From the NCBI RefSeq assembly GCF_024723735.1, contig NZ_JANQDU010000006.1, positions 1 through 64,000 on the forward strand: a stretch of 64,000 nucleotides of DNA, in the 5' to 3' direction. The notes under the pieces are model-generated. The model was given only the letters and a program-made list of their open reading frames with translations, did not search any database and had not been told where the DNA came from. This stretch comes from Frigidibacter sp. ROC022 (GTDB lineage Bacteria; Pseudomonadota; Alphaproteobacteria; Rhodobacterales; Rhodobacteraceae). Below, one piece after another: positions 1 to 8,362 of the stretch (its first letter is position 1; every line of letters begins with the position of its first letter). The position numbers and the translations under genes are program-made.

Positions 1-26
1 GGGGGCGCGCGGCCCCCCCCCCCCGG

Positions 27-45
27 CCGGGGGCCTTGCCCCCGG
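27..45. terminator. GC-rich hairpin downstream of folC, possible terminator
   Basis: An 8-bp perfect stem (CCGGGGGC / GCCCCCGG) with a 3-nt loop lies about 105 nt beyond the folC stop. It sits next to a run of 12 C (13-24). There is no clear U-tract on the minus strand, so termination is only a possibility. The rest of positions 1-150 holds no convincing gene. Confidence 0.3.
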
Positions 46-150
46 ACCCCCAGGATATTTGCCAAGTAAAGCCGGCCGCAGGCAGGAAGCGTGGCCCGCC
101 CGATCCATCGCCGCCGCCTCCGCCGCGCAGCTTTCCCGGGGGGCGCCGTC

Positions 151-1425
151 TCAGCCGTTCTCGCGCAGGACATGGCCGGCCAGATACAGCGATCCGCAGA
201 TCAGTATCCTGGCCTCCGGCTCCGCTGCGACGATCTCGGCCACCGCCTCGGCCACGCCCGCCGAGATGGTCGCGGCGAATCCGGCCGCCCGCGCCGCCTC
301 GGCGGTGGCGTCGGCGGGCAGGGTGTTCCGCTCGCCGGGGATCGAGACCGCATGCAGGCTGTCCGCGACCTCGGCCAGCGGCGCCAGATAGCCGGCGACA
401 TCCTTGGTGTTGAGCATTCCCACCACCAGATGCGTCGCCCGGGCCGGCATCGCCGCCAGGGTCGCCGCCACCGCCCGCCCTCCGGCCGGGTTGTGGCCGC
501 CGTCGAGCCAGAGCTCGGCCCGCGGCGCCGCGGCAGCCAGCGGCCCATGCCGCAGGCGCTGCATCCGCCCCGGCCAATGCGCCCGGGTCACCGCCGCCTC
601 GCAGGCCGCCTCGTCAAAGCCCAGATGCCGCAGCGCCGCCAGCGCCGCGCCGGCATTGTCGATCTGATGCGGGCCGGGCAGGTTCGGCAGCGGCAGGTCC
701 AGCAGCCCGGTCTCGTCCTGAAACACCATCCGGCCGCGCTCGGCCCAGCACATCCAGTGCTGCCCCCGCACCAGCAGCGGCGCCGCCCGGGCGTCGGCCT
801 CGGCCTCGATCACCGCCATCGCCTCGGGCGGTTGCGGGCCGACCACGCAGGGCACCCCGCGCTTGATGATCCCGGCCTTCGCATCGGCGATCTCGACCAG
901 CGTCTCGCCCAGATACTGCTGGTGATCCGGCGAGACCGGGGTGATGATCGACAGCTTCGGCCGGCCGATCACGTTGGTCGCGTCCCAGCGGCCGCCCAGA
1001 CCGACCTCCAGCAGGGTCCAGTCGGCCGGGGTCCGGGCAAAGGCCAGGAAGGCGGCGCAGGTGGTGATCTCGAAGAAGGTGATGTCCTCGCCGGCATTGG
1101 CGGATTCGCATTCGGCCAGCAACGCCGCGAGTTCGGGCTCGGCCAGGATCTCGCCCGCCACCCGGATCCGCTCGTGGAACCGGGCCAGATGCGGCGAGGT
1201 ATAGGCATGGGCGCTCTGCCCGGCGGCCTCGATCCCGGCGCGCAGCATCGCCTGGGTCGAGCCCTTGCCATTGGTCCCCGCGACATGGATCACCGGCGGC
1301 AGCCGCAGCTGCGGATCGCCCAGGCGCGGCAGCAGCCGCGCCATCCGACCCAGCGTCAGGTCGATGACCTTGGGATGCAGCGACATCATCCGGTCGAGGA
1401 TGACGTCCGAGGTCGGGGCCGTCAT
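151..1425 (-). CDS. folC: Bifunctional dihydrofolate synthase / folylpolyglutamate synthase
   Basis: Cytosolic ATP-dependent ligase of folate synthesis: it adds L-glutamate to dihydropteroate and then extends the polyglutamate tail of tetrahydrofolates. The 424-residue protein has the expected length. Visible motifs are the Mur-ligase-type P-loop AGTNGKGS (49-56), LEVGLGGRWDATN (139-151), SPDHQQYLG (165-173), DAKAG (181-185) with the lysine that is carbamylated in this family, and LDGGHNPAGG (307-316) opening the C-terminal domain. Its ATG overlaps the accD stop by 4 nt (ATGA), so translation is probably coupled. The accD-folC order is common in proteobacteria. Confidence 0.96.
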   Translation of the reverse strand: MTAPTSDVILDRMMSLHPKVIDLTLGRMARLLPRLGDPQLRLPPVIHVAGTNGKGSTQAMLRAGIEAAGQSAHAYTSPHLARFHERIRVAGEILAEPELAALLAECESANAGEDITFFEITTCAAFLAFARTPADWTLLEVGLGGRWDATNVIGRPKLSIITPVSPDHQQYLGETLVEIADAKAGIIKRGVPCVVGPQPPEAMAVIEAEADARAAPLLVRGQHWMCWAERGRMVFQDETGLLDLPLPNLPGPHQIDNAGAALAALRHLGFDEAACEAAVTRAHWPGRMQRLRHGPLAAAAPRAELWLDGGHNPAGGRAVAATLAAMPARATHLVVGMLNTKDVAGYLAPLAEVADSLHAVSIPGERNTLPADATAEAARAAGFAATISAGVAEAVAEIVAAEPEARILICGSLYLAGHVLRENG

Positions 1426-2435
1426 TTCTTCGGCTCGACCGGCTCGGATGCGTCCGCTTTCGGGGGTTCGGGGGTTTTGGTCTCGGCGGTTTCGGCCGCG
1501 GCTTCGGGCTCGGTTGCGGGCGTCGGTGTCTCGGCCGCCGGTTCGGCGGCGGGTTCGGGCGCCGGCAGGTCGCCCTTCACCGCCGGCGGCTCGCCCAGCA
1601 GCATCCGCAGCACCGTCATCAGCTCGTCCCGGATCGCCTTGCGATGCGTCACCCGGTCCAGCATCCCGTGGTCGAGCAGGTATTCGGCGCGCTGGAAGCC
1701 TTCCGGCAGCTTCTCTCGGATCGTCTGCTCGATCACCCGCGGGCCGGCAAAGCAGATCAGCGCGTTCGGCTCGGCGATATGGATGTCGCCCAGCATCGCA
1801 TAGCTGGCGGTGACACCGCCGGTGGTCGGATGGGTCAGGACCACGATATAGGGCAGCCCGGCTTCCTTCAGCATCTGCACCGCCACCGTGGTGCGCGGCA
1901 TCTGCATCAGCGACAGGATGCCTTCCTGCATCCGCGCCCCGCCGGCGGCCGAGAACATGATCAGCGGCCGCTTCAGCTGCACCGCGCGTTCCGCGGCGGC
2001 CACCACCGCATTGCCGACATAAAGCCCCATCGACCCGGCCATGAACGAGAAATCCTGGCCCGCCGCGACAACCGGGGTGCGGCCGATCTCGCCCTCGACG
2101 ACCAGCATCGCCTCTTTCTCGCCGGTCTCCTTCTGCGCCGCCTTCAGGCGGTCGGGATAGCGTTTCTGGTCGCGGAACTGCAGCGGATCGGCGACCGGCT
2201 GCGGCACTTTCACCTCGGTGAACACGCCGCCATCGAACAGATGCTTGAACCGCTCACGCGGGGTCAGATGCATGTGATGGTCGCAATTGGTGCAGACGTT
2301 CAGATTGTCGCTCAGCTCGCGGTGGAACAGCATGGTTCCGCACTCCGGGCATTTGGTCCAGAGGTTCTCGGGCACTTCGCGGCGCGAGAACAGCGAGTTG
2401 ATCGTGGGCCGGACGTAATTGGTGATCCAGTTCAT
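1422..2435 (-). CDS. accD: Acetyl-CoA carboxylase carboxyltransferase subunit beta
   Basis: Beta subunit of the carboxyltransferase that moves CO2 from biotin to acetyl-CoA, the first step of fatty-acid synthesis. It partners with AccA. A four-cysteine zinc ribbon (CPEC...CTNC) lies at about residues 29-51, followed by the crotonase-like carboxyltransferase fold. I chose the ATG giving MNWITNYVRP because a GGGAAG ribosome site lies 5-6 nt upstream; a GTG two codons earlier would sit on top of that site. The last ~55 residues are a Pro/Ala/Glu-rich tail without obvious fold, longer than in E. coli AccD. The stop overlaps the folC start. Confidence 0.96.
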   Translation of the reverse strand: MNWITNYVRPTINSLFSRREVPENLWTKCPECGTMLFHRELSDNLNVCTNCDHHMHLTPRERFKHLFDGGVFTEVKVPQPVADPLQFRDQKRYPDRLKAAQKETGEKEAMLVVEGEIGRTPVVAAGQDFSFMAGSMGLYVGNAVVAAAERAVQLKRPLIMFSAAGGARMQEGILSLMQMPRTTVAVQMLKEAGLPYIVVLTHPTTGGVTASYAMLGDIHIAEPNALICFAGPRVIEQTIREKLPEGFQRAEYLLDHGMLDRVTHRKAIRDELMTVLRMLLGEPPAVKGDLPAPEPAAEPAAETPTPATEPEAAAETAETKTPEPPKADASEPVEPKK

Positions 2436-2502
2436 GCGCACTTCCCGTCTGAGACCTGCCCGGAGATAGTCGCTGGGGTCCGGATTTGCAATCTGCGCCC
2501 GG

Positions 2503-3405
2503 TCACGGCCGCGACAGAATCCGGTCCCGCCGCGCCAGCCAGCGGGCCAGCACCGCCCAGGTCAGGGCGATCGAGACGAAGTCGCCCGCCACCGCCCAGG
2601 CCATCACCGGATCGGTCGCGGCATAGGGGGTGCGCCACAGCGCCAGGCCGGGCAGGGTGTCGCCGGTGGCCAGGATCAGCAGCGCGATGCAGTTGTTGGC
2701 GAAATGCATCCCCCAGGCGGCGCCCAGGCTGCCCGAACGCCGGGTCAGATCGGCCGCCGCCAGGGCGAAGAGCCCGATCGCGCCGATCACGATCGCGGTA
2801 TTGCCGCCCGTCTCGGCCGGGTTCCAGTGCAAGGCGCCAAAGGCCAGCGCCGGCAGCAGCATCCAGACCAGCGGAGAGCGGAACCGCGCCGCCAGCTGCT
2901 GCATCAGATAGCCGCGAAAGGTGATCTCCTCGGCCAGGGTCTGCAGCGCGACCCCGGCCAGCGCCAGCGGCAGCAGCATCGCCCAGCGTGACAGGGGCAG
3001 GTTCGGCACCGCGTCGAACCGCCAGGCCCAGGGCAGCAGCACCAGCGCATAGACCACCGCCACCACCGCCACCGCGACCAGGAAGTCCCGCCCCGCCTGC
3101 CGGGCCGGTCCGATCAGGCTGCCCGGCCCGCGCCGATGCATGACCCGCGCCGCGACCACGCTGCCCAGGGCCAGCCCGCCGAAGCTGAGCAGCAACAGCA
3201 GCATCGACCCGGCGCTCCGGCCCTGGCCCATCGCCACCATGCCCCGGCCCAGGCCCTCGCGCCCGCCCAGCAGCGCCATGACCCCGGCCATGGCCGCCAG
3301 CCAGGCGACGTAGACCAGCACGATCAGGACGATGCCCAGCAGCAGCCGCCAGATCGCGGGCCGCAGCCGGGCGGCGGCAATGAAACGTTCGAAAGCAGCG
3401 GTCAT
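2503..3405 (-). CDS. CPBP-family intramembrane glutamic endopeptidase
   Basis: Predicted multi-pass inner-membrane protein of 300 residues in the CPBP (CAAX protease / bacteriocin-processing, Rce1-like) family. The signature is intact: EEITFRG (E159, E160, R164), a histidine in LHWNP (H193), and H234 with N238 in GMHFANN. These build the intramembrane active site in the family. Around seven or eight hydrophobic segments flank them. The substrate is unknown; family members range from immunity proteins to general membrane proteases. It reads in the direction of accD with a 67-nt gap, so it may lie upstream in the same transcript. Confidence 0.85.
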   Translation of the reverse strand: MTAAFERFIAAARLRPAIWRLLLGIVLIVLVYVAWLAAMAGVMALLGGREGLGRGMVAMGQGRSAGSMLLLLLSFGGLALGSVVAARVMHRRGPGSLIGPARQAGRDFLVAVAVVAVVYALVLLPWAWRFDAVPNLPLSRWAMLLPLALAGVALQTLAEEITFRGYLMQQLAARFRSPLVWMLLPALAFGALHWNPAETGGNTAIVIGAIGLFALAAADLTRRSGSLGAAWGMHFANNCIALLILATGDTLPGLALWRTPYAATDPVMAWAVAGDFVSIALTWAVLARWLARRDRILSRP

Positions 3406-3475
3406 GCGGGTCGGTTCCGGTCTCGGTGCCGGATCTACCTCGGGTCAGGGGCCCCGCATGTCAATGCCGCGCCGC

Positions 3476-3556
3476 TCAGCTCAGCGCCGACAGCACCAGC
3501 GCCGGCAGCAGCAGGGCGGGAAGGGCGATCAACGGCAGGAAAATCGAAAGGCGCAT
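3476..3556 (-). CDS. Possible 26-residue hydrophobic small protein
   Basis: A short frame reading MRLSIFLPLIALPALLLPAL followed by VLSALS and a TGA stop. It is almost wholly hydrophobic and would form one membrane segment. A GGAG sequence sits about 7 nt before this ATG; another in-frame ATG four codons earlier (3568) lacks a ribosome site. It lies between the CPBP protease and the divergent ilvD. I recognise no family. The good ribosome site and composition argue for a real micro-protein, but chance remains possible at this size. Confidence 0.35.
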   Translation of the reverse strand: MRLSIFLPLIALPALLLPALVLSALS

Positions 3557-3657
3557 AACGGGCTCCATGAAATCAACTGGCCGCAATCTAGCCGCGCCGC
3601 CGGGGGCCGAAAGTCCGGAAAACCCGTCCTTGAACCGCGGCGGCGGGACGATCCGCC

Positions 3658-3686
3658 TTGCAGGCCAGTGGTCCGACGATTATCCC
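3658..3686 (+). promoter_or_regulatory. Candidate sigma-70-type promoter for ilvD
   Basis: TTGCAG, a 17-nt spacer and TATCCC, about 30 nt ahead of the ilvD start. The -35 is good and the -10 mediocre. By-eye call. Confidence 0.35.
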
Positions 3687-3717
3687 AAGTCCCGGAACCA
3701 GCCGCGGAGAGATGCCG

Positions 3718-5451
3718 ATGAAAAACCGCCAGTTTGACAAATCTGTCTTGCCGAGCCGCCATGTGACCGAAGGCGCCTCGCGCGCGCCGCACCGGTCCTA
3801 CCTCTATGCCATGGGCATTTCCGAGGACGAGATCCACCAGCCGCTGGTCGGCGTCGCGACCTGCTGGAACGAGGCCGCGCCCTGCAACATCGCGCTGAAC
3901 CGGCAGGCCCAGGCGGTCAAGGCCGGCGTCAAGGCCGGCGGCGGCACCCCGCGCGAGTTCACCACCATCACCGTCACCGACGGCATGGCCATGGGGCACG
4001 AGGGCATGCGCTCCTCGCTGGCCAGCCGCGACGCCATCGCCGACACGGTCGAACTGACCATGCGCGGCCATTGCTACGACGCCCTGGTCGGCCTCGCCGG
4101 CTGCGACAAGTCGCTGCCCGGCATGATGATGGCCATGGTCCGGCTCAACGTGCCCAGCGTGTTTCTCTATGGCGGTTCGATCCTGCCGGGCAAGCTGAAC
4201 GGCCGCGACGTGGTGGTGCAGGACGTGTTCGAGGCGGTCGGCCAGCACGCGGCGGGCAACATGTCGGATGCCGAGCTCGACATCCTCGAGCGGATCGCCT
4301 GCCCGACCTCGGGCGCCTGCGGCGGCCAGTATACCGCCAATACCATGGCCTGCGTCTCGGAAGCCATCGGCCTGGCGCTGCCGAATTCCTCGGGGATGCC
4401 GGCGCCCTACGAAAGCCGCGACGCCTATGGCGAGGCTTCCGGCGACGCGGTGATGGAACTGATCGCCCGCAACATCCGGGCCCGCGACGTCGTCACCCGC
4501 AAGTCGCTCGAGAACGCGGCGCGGGTGGTGGCCTGCACCGGCGGCTCGACCAATGGTGGCCTGCACCTGCCGGCCATCGCGCATGAGGCCGGGATCGACT
4601 TCGACCTCTTCGACGTCTGCGACATCTTCCGCGACACGCCCTATTTCGTGAACCTGCGCCCCGGCGGCGAATATGTCGCCAAGGACCTGCACGAGGCCGG
4701 CGGCGTCATGGTGGTGATGAAGGAACTGCGCAAGGCGGGGCTGATCCACGAGGACTGCATGACCGCCACCGGGCGCAGCATCGGCGAAGAGATCGACATG
4801 GTCGAACGCGAAGCCGACGGCAAGGTGATCCATCCGATTTCCAACCCGATCACCAAGACCGGCGGCGTCGTCGGCCTGCGCGGCAACCTGGCGCCCGACG
4901 GGGCGATCGTGAAGGTCGCCGGGATGAGCGCCGAAGAACAGGTCTTCGTCGGCCCGGCCCGGGTCTTCGATTGCGAGGAGGACGCCTTCGAGGCGGTCCA
5001 GAACCGCAACTACAAGGAAGGCGACGTGATCGTCATCCGCAACGAGGGCCCGGCCGGCGGTCCCGGCATGCGCGAGATGCTCTCGACCACCGCCGCCCTC
5101 TCGGGCCAGGGCATGGGCAAGAAGGTGGCGCTGATCACCGACGGGCGCTTCTCGGGCGCAACCCGCGGCTTCTGCGTCGGCCATGTCGGCCCCGAGGCCG
5201 CCTTCGGCGGGCCGATCGCGCTGCTGAAGGACGGCGACATGATCACCCTCGATGCGGTGAAGGGCGAGATTTCGGTGGCGTTGACCGATGCCGAACTCGA
5301 AGCCCGCAAGGCCGAGTGGAAAGGCCCGCGCAAGACCCAGTATTCCTCCGGCGCGCTGTGGAAATACGCCCAGCTCGTCGGCGTCGCACGCTATGGCGCC
5401 GTCACCCATCCGGGTGGCAAGGAGGAAGGCCATATCTACATGGACCAATAG
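3718..5451 (+). CDS. ilvD: Dihydroxy-acid dehydratase
   Basis: [2Fe-2S] dehydratase of branched-chain amino-acid and CoA-precursor synthesis, converting 2,3-dihydroxy-isovalerate and the methylvalerate analogue to the 2-oxo acids. The protein has 577 residues. Three cysteines spaced like the iron-sulfur ligands are visible: C56 ([11 protein letters not shown]), C129 (GLAGCDKS) and C201 (PTSGACGGQ). I chose the second of two close ATGs (3712, 3718), since GGAGA is then about 7 nt upstream and the protein starts MKNRQFDKS as I recall for relatives. A lipoprotein gene follows after 4 nt. Confidence 0.95.
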   Translation: MKNRQFDKSVLPSRHVTEGASRAPHRSYLYAMGISEDEIHQPLVGVATCWNEAAPCNIALNRQAQAVKAGVKAGGGTPREFTTITVTDGMAMGHEGMRSSLASRDAIADTVELTMRGHCYDALVGLAGCDKSLPGMMMAMVRLNVPSVFLYGGSILPGKLNGRDVVVQDVFEAVGQHAAGNMSDAELDILERIACPTSGACGGQYTANTMACVSEAIGLALPNSSGMPAPYESRDAYGEASGDAVMELIARNIRARDVVTRKSLENAARVVACTGGSTNGGLHLPAIAHEAGIDFDLFDVCDIFRDTPYFVNLRPGGEYVAKDLHEAGGVMVVMKELRKAGLIHEDCMTATGRSIGEEIDMVEREADGKVIHPISNPITKTGGVVGLRGNLAPDGAIVKVAGMSAEEQVFVGPARVFDCEEDAFEAVQNRNYKEGDVIVIRNEGPAGGPGMREMLSTTAALSGQGMGKKVALITDGRFSGATRGFCVGHVGPEAAFGGPIALLKDGDMITLDAVKGEISVALTDAELEARKAEWKGPRKTQYSSGALWKYAQLVGVARYGAVTHPGGKEEGHIYMDQ

Positions 5452-5455
5452 GCCG

Positions 5456-6196
5456 ATGGCTTCCGGCACCGGTCGCTTGCGGCGGCTCGGCCGCCCGGCC
5501 CTGGCCCTGCTGGCCGTGGCGGCGCTGTCCGGCTGCATGGAGCTGCCGGCGGGCGGCATCGCCGGCGGCGGGTCCGGCTCGGGTCCGGCGCTGAAGCAGT
5601 CGGTCCGGCTCAGCTCTGCCGGAATAGACGTGACCGGCCCGCCGGGCTACTGCCTCGACGAGTCGGCCTCGCATCCGTCCGGGACCGGCGCCTTCGCCGC
5701 CTTCCGCCGCTGCGAAGTGCTGCGGGGCGGCTCGGTGGCGCTCAGCAACCGGGCGGTGCTGGGGGTGTCGGTCTCGGACACGCCCAATCCGCAGCCGGTC
5801 GTCGCCGGTTCCGAAGACAAGCTGATCGCCTATTTCAAGACCGAGGCCGGGCGCAGGGTGCTCAGCCGCTCGGGCAAGGCCTCGACCGTCACCCTGCTGC
5901 AGAGCAGCGACCGGGATGGCGTCGTCTGGCTTCAGGTGCGCGACACCTCGCCGACGCTGGCGCTGGATGCAACCTACTGGCGGGCGATCTTCGACGCGAA
6001 GGGCCGTATCGTCACCGTCACGGTCACCGGCTTTGCCGAGGGGCCCTTGACCGGCGCCCGGGCCAGGGCCCTGGCCGAAGGTCTGGTGGCCCGTATCCGC
6101 AAGGCGAACAGCGGCGATGCCACGGCGACACGGGCGGATGCCGGCGCCACGGATGCCGATTTCAACGGTTTCCTGCGGGCCCCGCCCCCGCTATGA
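5456..6196 (+). CDS. Putative lipoprotein of unknown function
   Basis: A 246-residue protein with a basic N-terminus, a hydrophobic stretch and a lipobox LSGC (24-27) for lipidation on C27, so it should be membrane-anchored facing the periplasm. A Gly/Ser-rich linker follows, then a globular region of roughly 170 residues with alternating hydrophobic pattern. I recognise no domain. It begins 4 nt after the ilvD stop without a strong ribosome site, so translation is probably coupled. Nothing links it functionally to valine synthesis; it may instead belong with the next two genes. Confidence 0.7.
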   Translation: MASGTGRLRRLGRPALALLAVAALSGCMELPAGGIAGGGSGSGPALKQSVRLSSAGIDVTGPPGYCLDESASHPSGTGAFAAFRRCEVLRGGSVALSNRAVLGVSVSDTPNPQPVVAGSEDKLIAYFKTEAGRRVLSRSGKASTVTLLQSSDRDGVVWLQVRDTSPTLALDATYWRAIFDAKGRIVTVTVTGFAEGPLTGARARALAEGLVARIRKANSGDATATRADAGATDADFNGFLRAPPPL

Positions 6197-6224
6197 CTGT
6201 CGAAGAGGCTGGCGAGGGGCGGTC

Positions 6225-6998
6225 ATGGCGATCGGGTTGAGGGCATTGGCCGATCAGCTGTTGCACAGGCGGACGCTGCGCATGTGGGGCCGCGCCGCGC
6301 GCCAGGCTCAAAGCGTCAACCTCGCCACCCTGCGCGGCATGCGCAGCCGGGCCCGGCAGATCCGCCGCCGCATCGACCGGGTGCTTTTCGTCGCCGACGA
6401 ACGCCTGACCCTGCCGCTGATCGGGTCCGACGCGATCCCCAAGCCCCTGCATTGCGACTGGGCATATCGCCCCGAAATCTGGCGCGGTCCGATCCAGCCG
6501 CCGGGCAAGGCGGCGGTGGAAAGCCGGACCATGTTCGGCGACGAGGCGACGCTGTTTCACGACTGCCGGATTTCCGAGCTCACCGTCCGCCAGATCCGCA
6601 ACACGAGGGAAGAGGACATCGCCCCTTTCGGGCTGCGGATGGACGTGTTCCGCTTCGACGGTTCGTTTCTCTCTCTGGCCCTGGACCTGCCGCCGGAAGC
6701 GGCGCAGGGGCTGAAGCGGCGGCATCTGGTGCGGCTGGCCGCAGCGGTGGAGACCGAGAAGAAGATCGAGATCTTCGCGCGGCTCAACATCCGCCATGGC
6801 CCGAACACCGAACAGATCGTCCGCGAATTGCCGCTGGACGGCGAGGAGGTCGTCGTCGAATTCGATCTCGCCTATACCAATCTGAACGAGAAGCGGGTCG
6901 AGAAGCTCTGGCTCGACCTGATCTTCGAAGGCCCCGAGATGAACCAGATCGTGCTGCACGACTTGACGCTGGCCCGCCGTCCGCGGGCGGAATTCTGA
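6225..6998 (+). CDS. Conserved protein, DUF6478-like
   Basis: A 257-residue soluble protein. The first ~60 residues are Arg/Leu-rich and helical; the rest looks like a beta-rich domain with conserved-looking stretches such as GDEATLFHDC and MDVFRFDGSFLSL. It matches from memory a family confined to Rhodobacterales (DUF6478); this was not checked. The start follows a GAGGGG ribosome site by about 6 nt. It lies 28 nt after the lipoprotein gene and 16 nt before the next gene, so the three are probably one transcript. Function unknown. Confidence 0.75.
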   Translation: MAIGLRALADQLLHRRTLRMWGRAARQAQSVNLATLRGMRSRARQIRRRIDRVLFVADERLTLPLIGSDAIPKPLHCDWAYRPEIWRGPIQPPGKAAVESRTMFGDEATLFHDCRISELTVRQIRNTREEDIAPFGLRMDVFRFDGSFLSLALDLPPEAAQGLKRRHLVRLAAAVETEKKIEIFARLNIRHGPNTEQIVRELPLDGEEVVVEFDLAYTNLNEKRVEKLWLDLIFEGPEMNQIVLHDLTLARRPRAEF

Positions 6999-7014
6999 TC
7001 ATGGAGGTCCGATG

Positions 7015-7392
7015 ATGGACAACGGGATGAGCTTGACCAAGACCCGTATCCATGCCGGCGTCTGGGAAGGCGTGTTGCAGATCGAGGGCGGCGAGGTGCC
7101 CGAGCTTGAGGTGACCCATCTCGAACAGCCGGTCCATTCCGTCGCGATCACCGAGATCGAGGACGCGCCGGGGCAGTATCTGGTCCGGGTGGCGATCCCG
7201 CCGGATCAGCTGGCCGACGGGGTGCAGACCTTCCTGATCAGCGACAAGGCGACGGGCGCCCGGCTGGCGAGCTTCACCGTGATCACCGGTGAACCGCTGG
7301 AAGACGACATCCGTGCCGAACTGGGCCTGCTGCGGGCCGAGCTGGACATGCTGAAGAAGGCGTTCCGCCGCCATTGCGTCGAGACGACATGA
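7015..7392 (+). CDS. Conserved hypothetical protein, 125 residues
   Basis: A small acidic protein with a beta-strand-rich body (residues ~10-85) and a C-terminal amphipathic helix (ELGLLRAELDMLKKAFRRH) that could form a coiled coil. No signal peptide or membrane segment. Two adjacent ATGs occur (7012, 7015); the second has GGAGGT at a 6-nt spacing and is preferred. It directly follows the DUF6478-like gene and probably works with it; residues such as ITEIEDAPGQYLVRVAIPPD suggest a carbohydrate-binding-like or beta-sandwich fold, but that is speculation. Confidence 0.7.
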   Translation: MDNGMSLTKTRIHAGVWEGVLQIEGGEVPELEVTHLEQPVHSVAITEIEDAPGQYLVRVAIPPDQLADGVQTFLISDKATGARLASFTVITGEPLEDDIRAELGLLRAELDMLKKAFRRHCVETT

Positions 7393-7405
7393 AGGCCACG
7401 CGATC

Positions 7406-7424
7406 CCCGCGAAACCGCGGGTTT
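7406..7424 (+). terminator. Weak hairpin after the 125-residue protein gene
   Basis: Stem CCCGCG / CGCGGG with loop AAAC and a short TTT tail, 14 nt after the stop. Plausible but weak terminator between convergent genes. Confidence 0.35.
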
Positions 7425-7460
7425 CCCGAAATTAACCAATAAAAACCCAATGGAATCAAA

Positions 7461-7478
7461 GTGTCCCCATGGGGACAC
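7461..7478. repeat. 18-nt perfect palindrome GTGTCCCCATGGGGACAC
   Basis: Perfect two-fold symmetric sequence in the gap between convergent genes. The 14-nt core GTCCCCATGGGGAC recurs at 48573-48586 in another intergenic gap. It could be a protein-binding site or a hairpin; no T-run follows. Confidence 0.7.
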
Positions 7479-7489
7479 CCCGGGGGCGC

Positions 7490-8362
7490 TCAGCCCTTCG
7501 CGGCCATTCGGGTCCGGATCAGGGTGAAAATTCCCGCCGCCACCACGATCGCCGCCCCGATCGCCACATTCGGCCGCAGGCTCTCGCCGAACACCAGGAT
7601 GCCCAGGGCCGAGGCGAAGACCAGCTGAAGATAGGCGAAGGGCTGCACCGCGCTCGCCTCGGCCACCTCGTAGCAGCGGATCAGCAACCAGTGCCCGGTC
7701 GCCCCGAGAACGCAGAGCAGCGCCATCCATCCCCAGTCCGGTCCGGTCATCGGTTCCCAGAACCAGACCCCGACCAGCGTCATGAACAGCGCCCCCATGA
7801 TCCCGGTCCAGAAGAACGACGTCGCCGAACTGTCCCGGCGCGCGACATAGCGGGTCAGCAGCGAGTAGAGCGCGAACATCGACGCCGAGGCAAAGGCCAC
7901 CAGCGCGAAGGGATTGAACACCCCGAACCCCGGTTCAAGGATGATGAGCACGCCCAGAAACCCGATCCCGATCGCACTCCACCGCCGCCACCCGACCCTC
8001 TCGCCCAGGATCGGCCCCGAAAGCGCTGCGACCAGCAGCGGGTAGCAGGCAAAGACGGCATGCGCCTCGACCAGCCCGAGCAGCACGAAGGCGCCGACCA
8101 TGACGCAGATCTCCCCGGCCAGCAGCAACCCGCGCAGGGCCTGGACGGCGGGCTGCGAGGTGGCGGCCGCGGCGCGCAGCCCGCCGGCCTGACGGCTGGC
8201 AATGACCAGCACGAAGGCGGCGAAGAACCAGTAGCGCAGCATCACCACCATCCAGACGTTGTAGGCTCCGGCCAGATGGCGGCTGAGCCCGTCCTGAAGC
8301 GCGAAGACCATGGTGGTGGCGACCATCAGGCCGATTCCGGCGCGGGTGTTCTGCTCTTTCAT
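7490..8362 (-). CDS. DMT-superfamily (EamA) transporter
   Basis: A 290-residue inner-membrane protein with about ten hydrophobic segments arranged as two EamA repeats, typical of the drug/metabolite transporter superfamily. Substrate cannot be told from sequence; relatives export amino acids, nucleobases or other small metabolites, and one is riboflavin-specific. The ATG overlaps the upstream methyltransferase stop by 4 nt (ATGA), so the two are co-translated. The neighbour modifies tRNA and gives no clue to the transported compound. Confidence 0.85.
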   Translation of the reverse strand: MKEQNTRAGIGLMVATTMVFALQDGLSRHLAGAYNVWMVVMLRYWFFAAFVLVIASRQAGGLRAAAATSQPAVQALRGLLLAGEICVMVGAFVLLGLVEAHAVFACYPLLVAALSGPILGERVGWRRWSAIGIGFLGVLIILEPGFGVFNPFALVAFASASMFALYSLLTRYVARRDSSATSFFWTGIMGALFMTLVGVWFWEPMTGPDWGWMALLCVLGATGHWLLIRCYEVAEASAVQPFAYLQLVFASALGILVFGESLRPNVAIGAAIVVAAGIFTLIRTRMAAKG

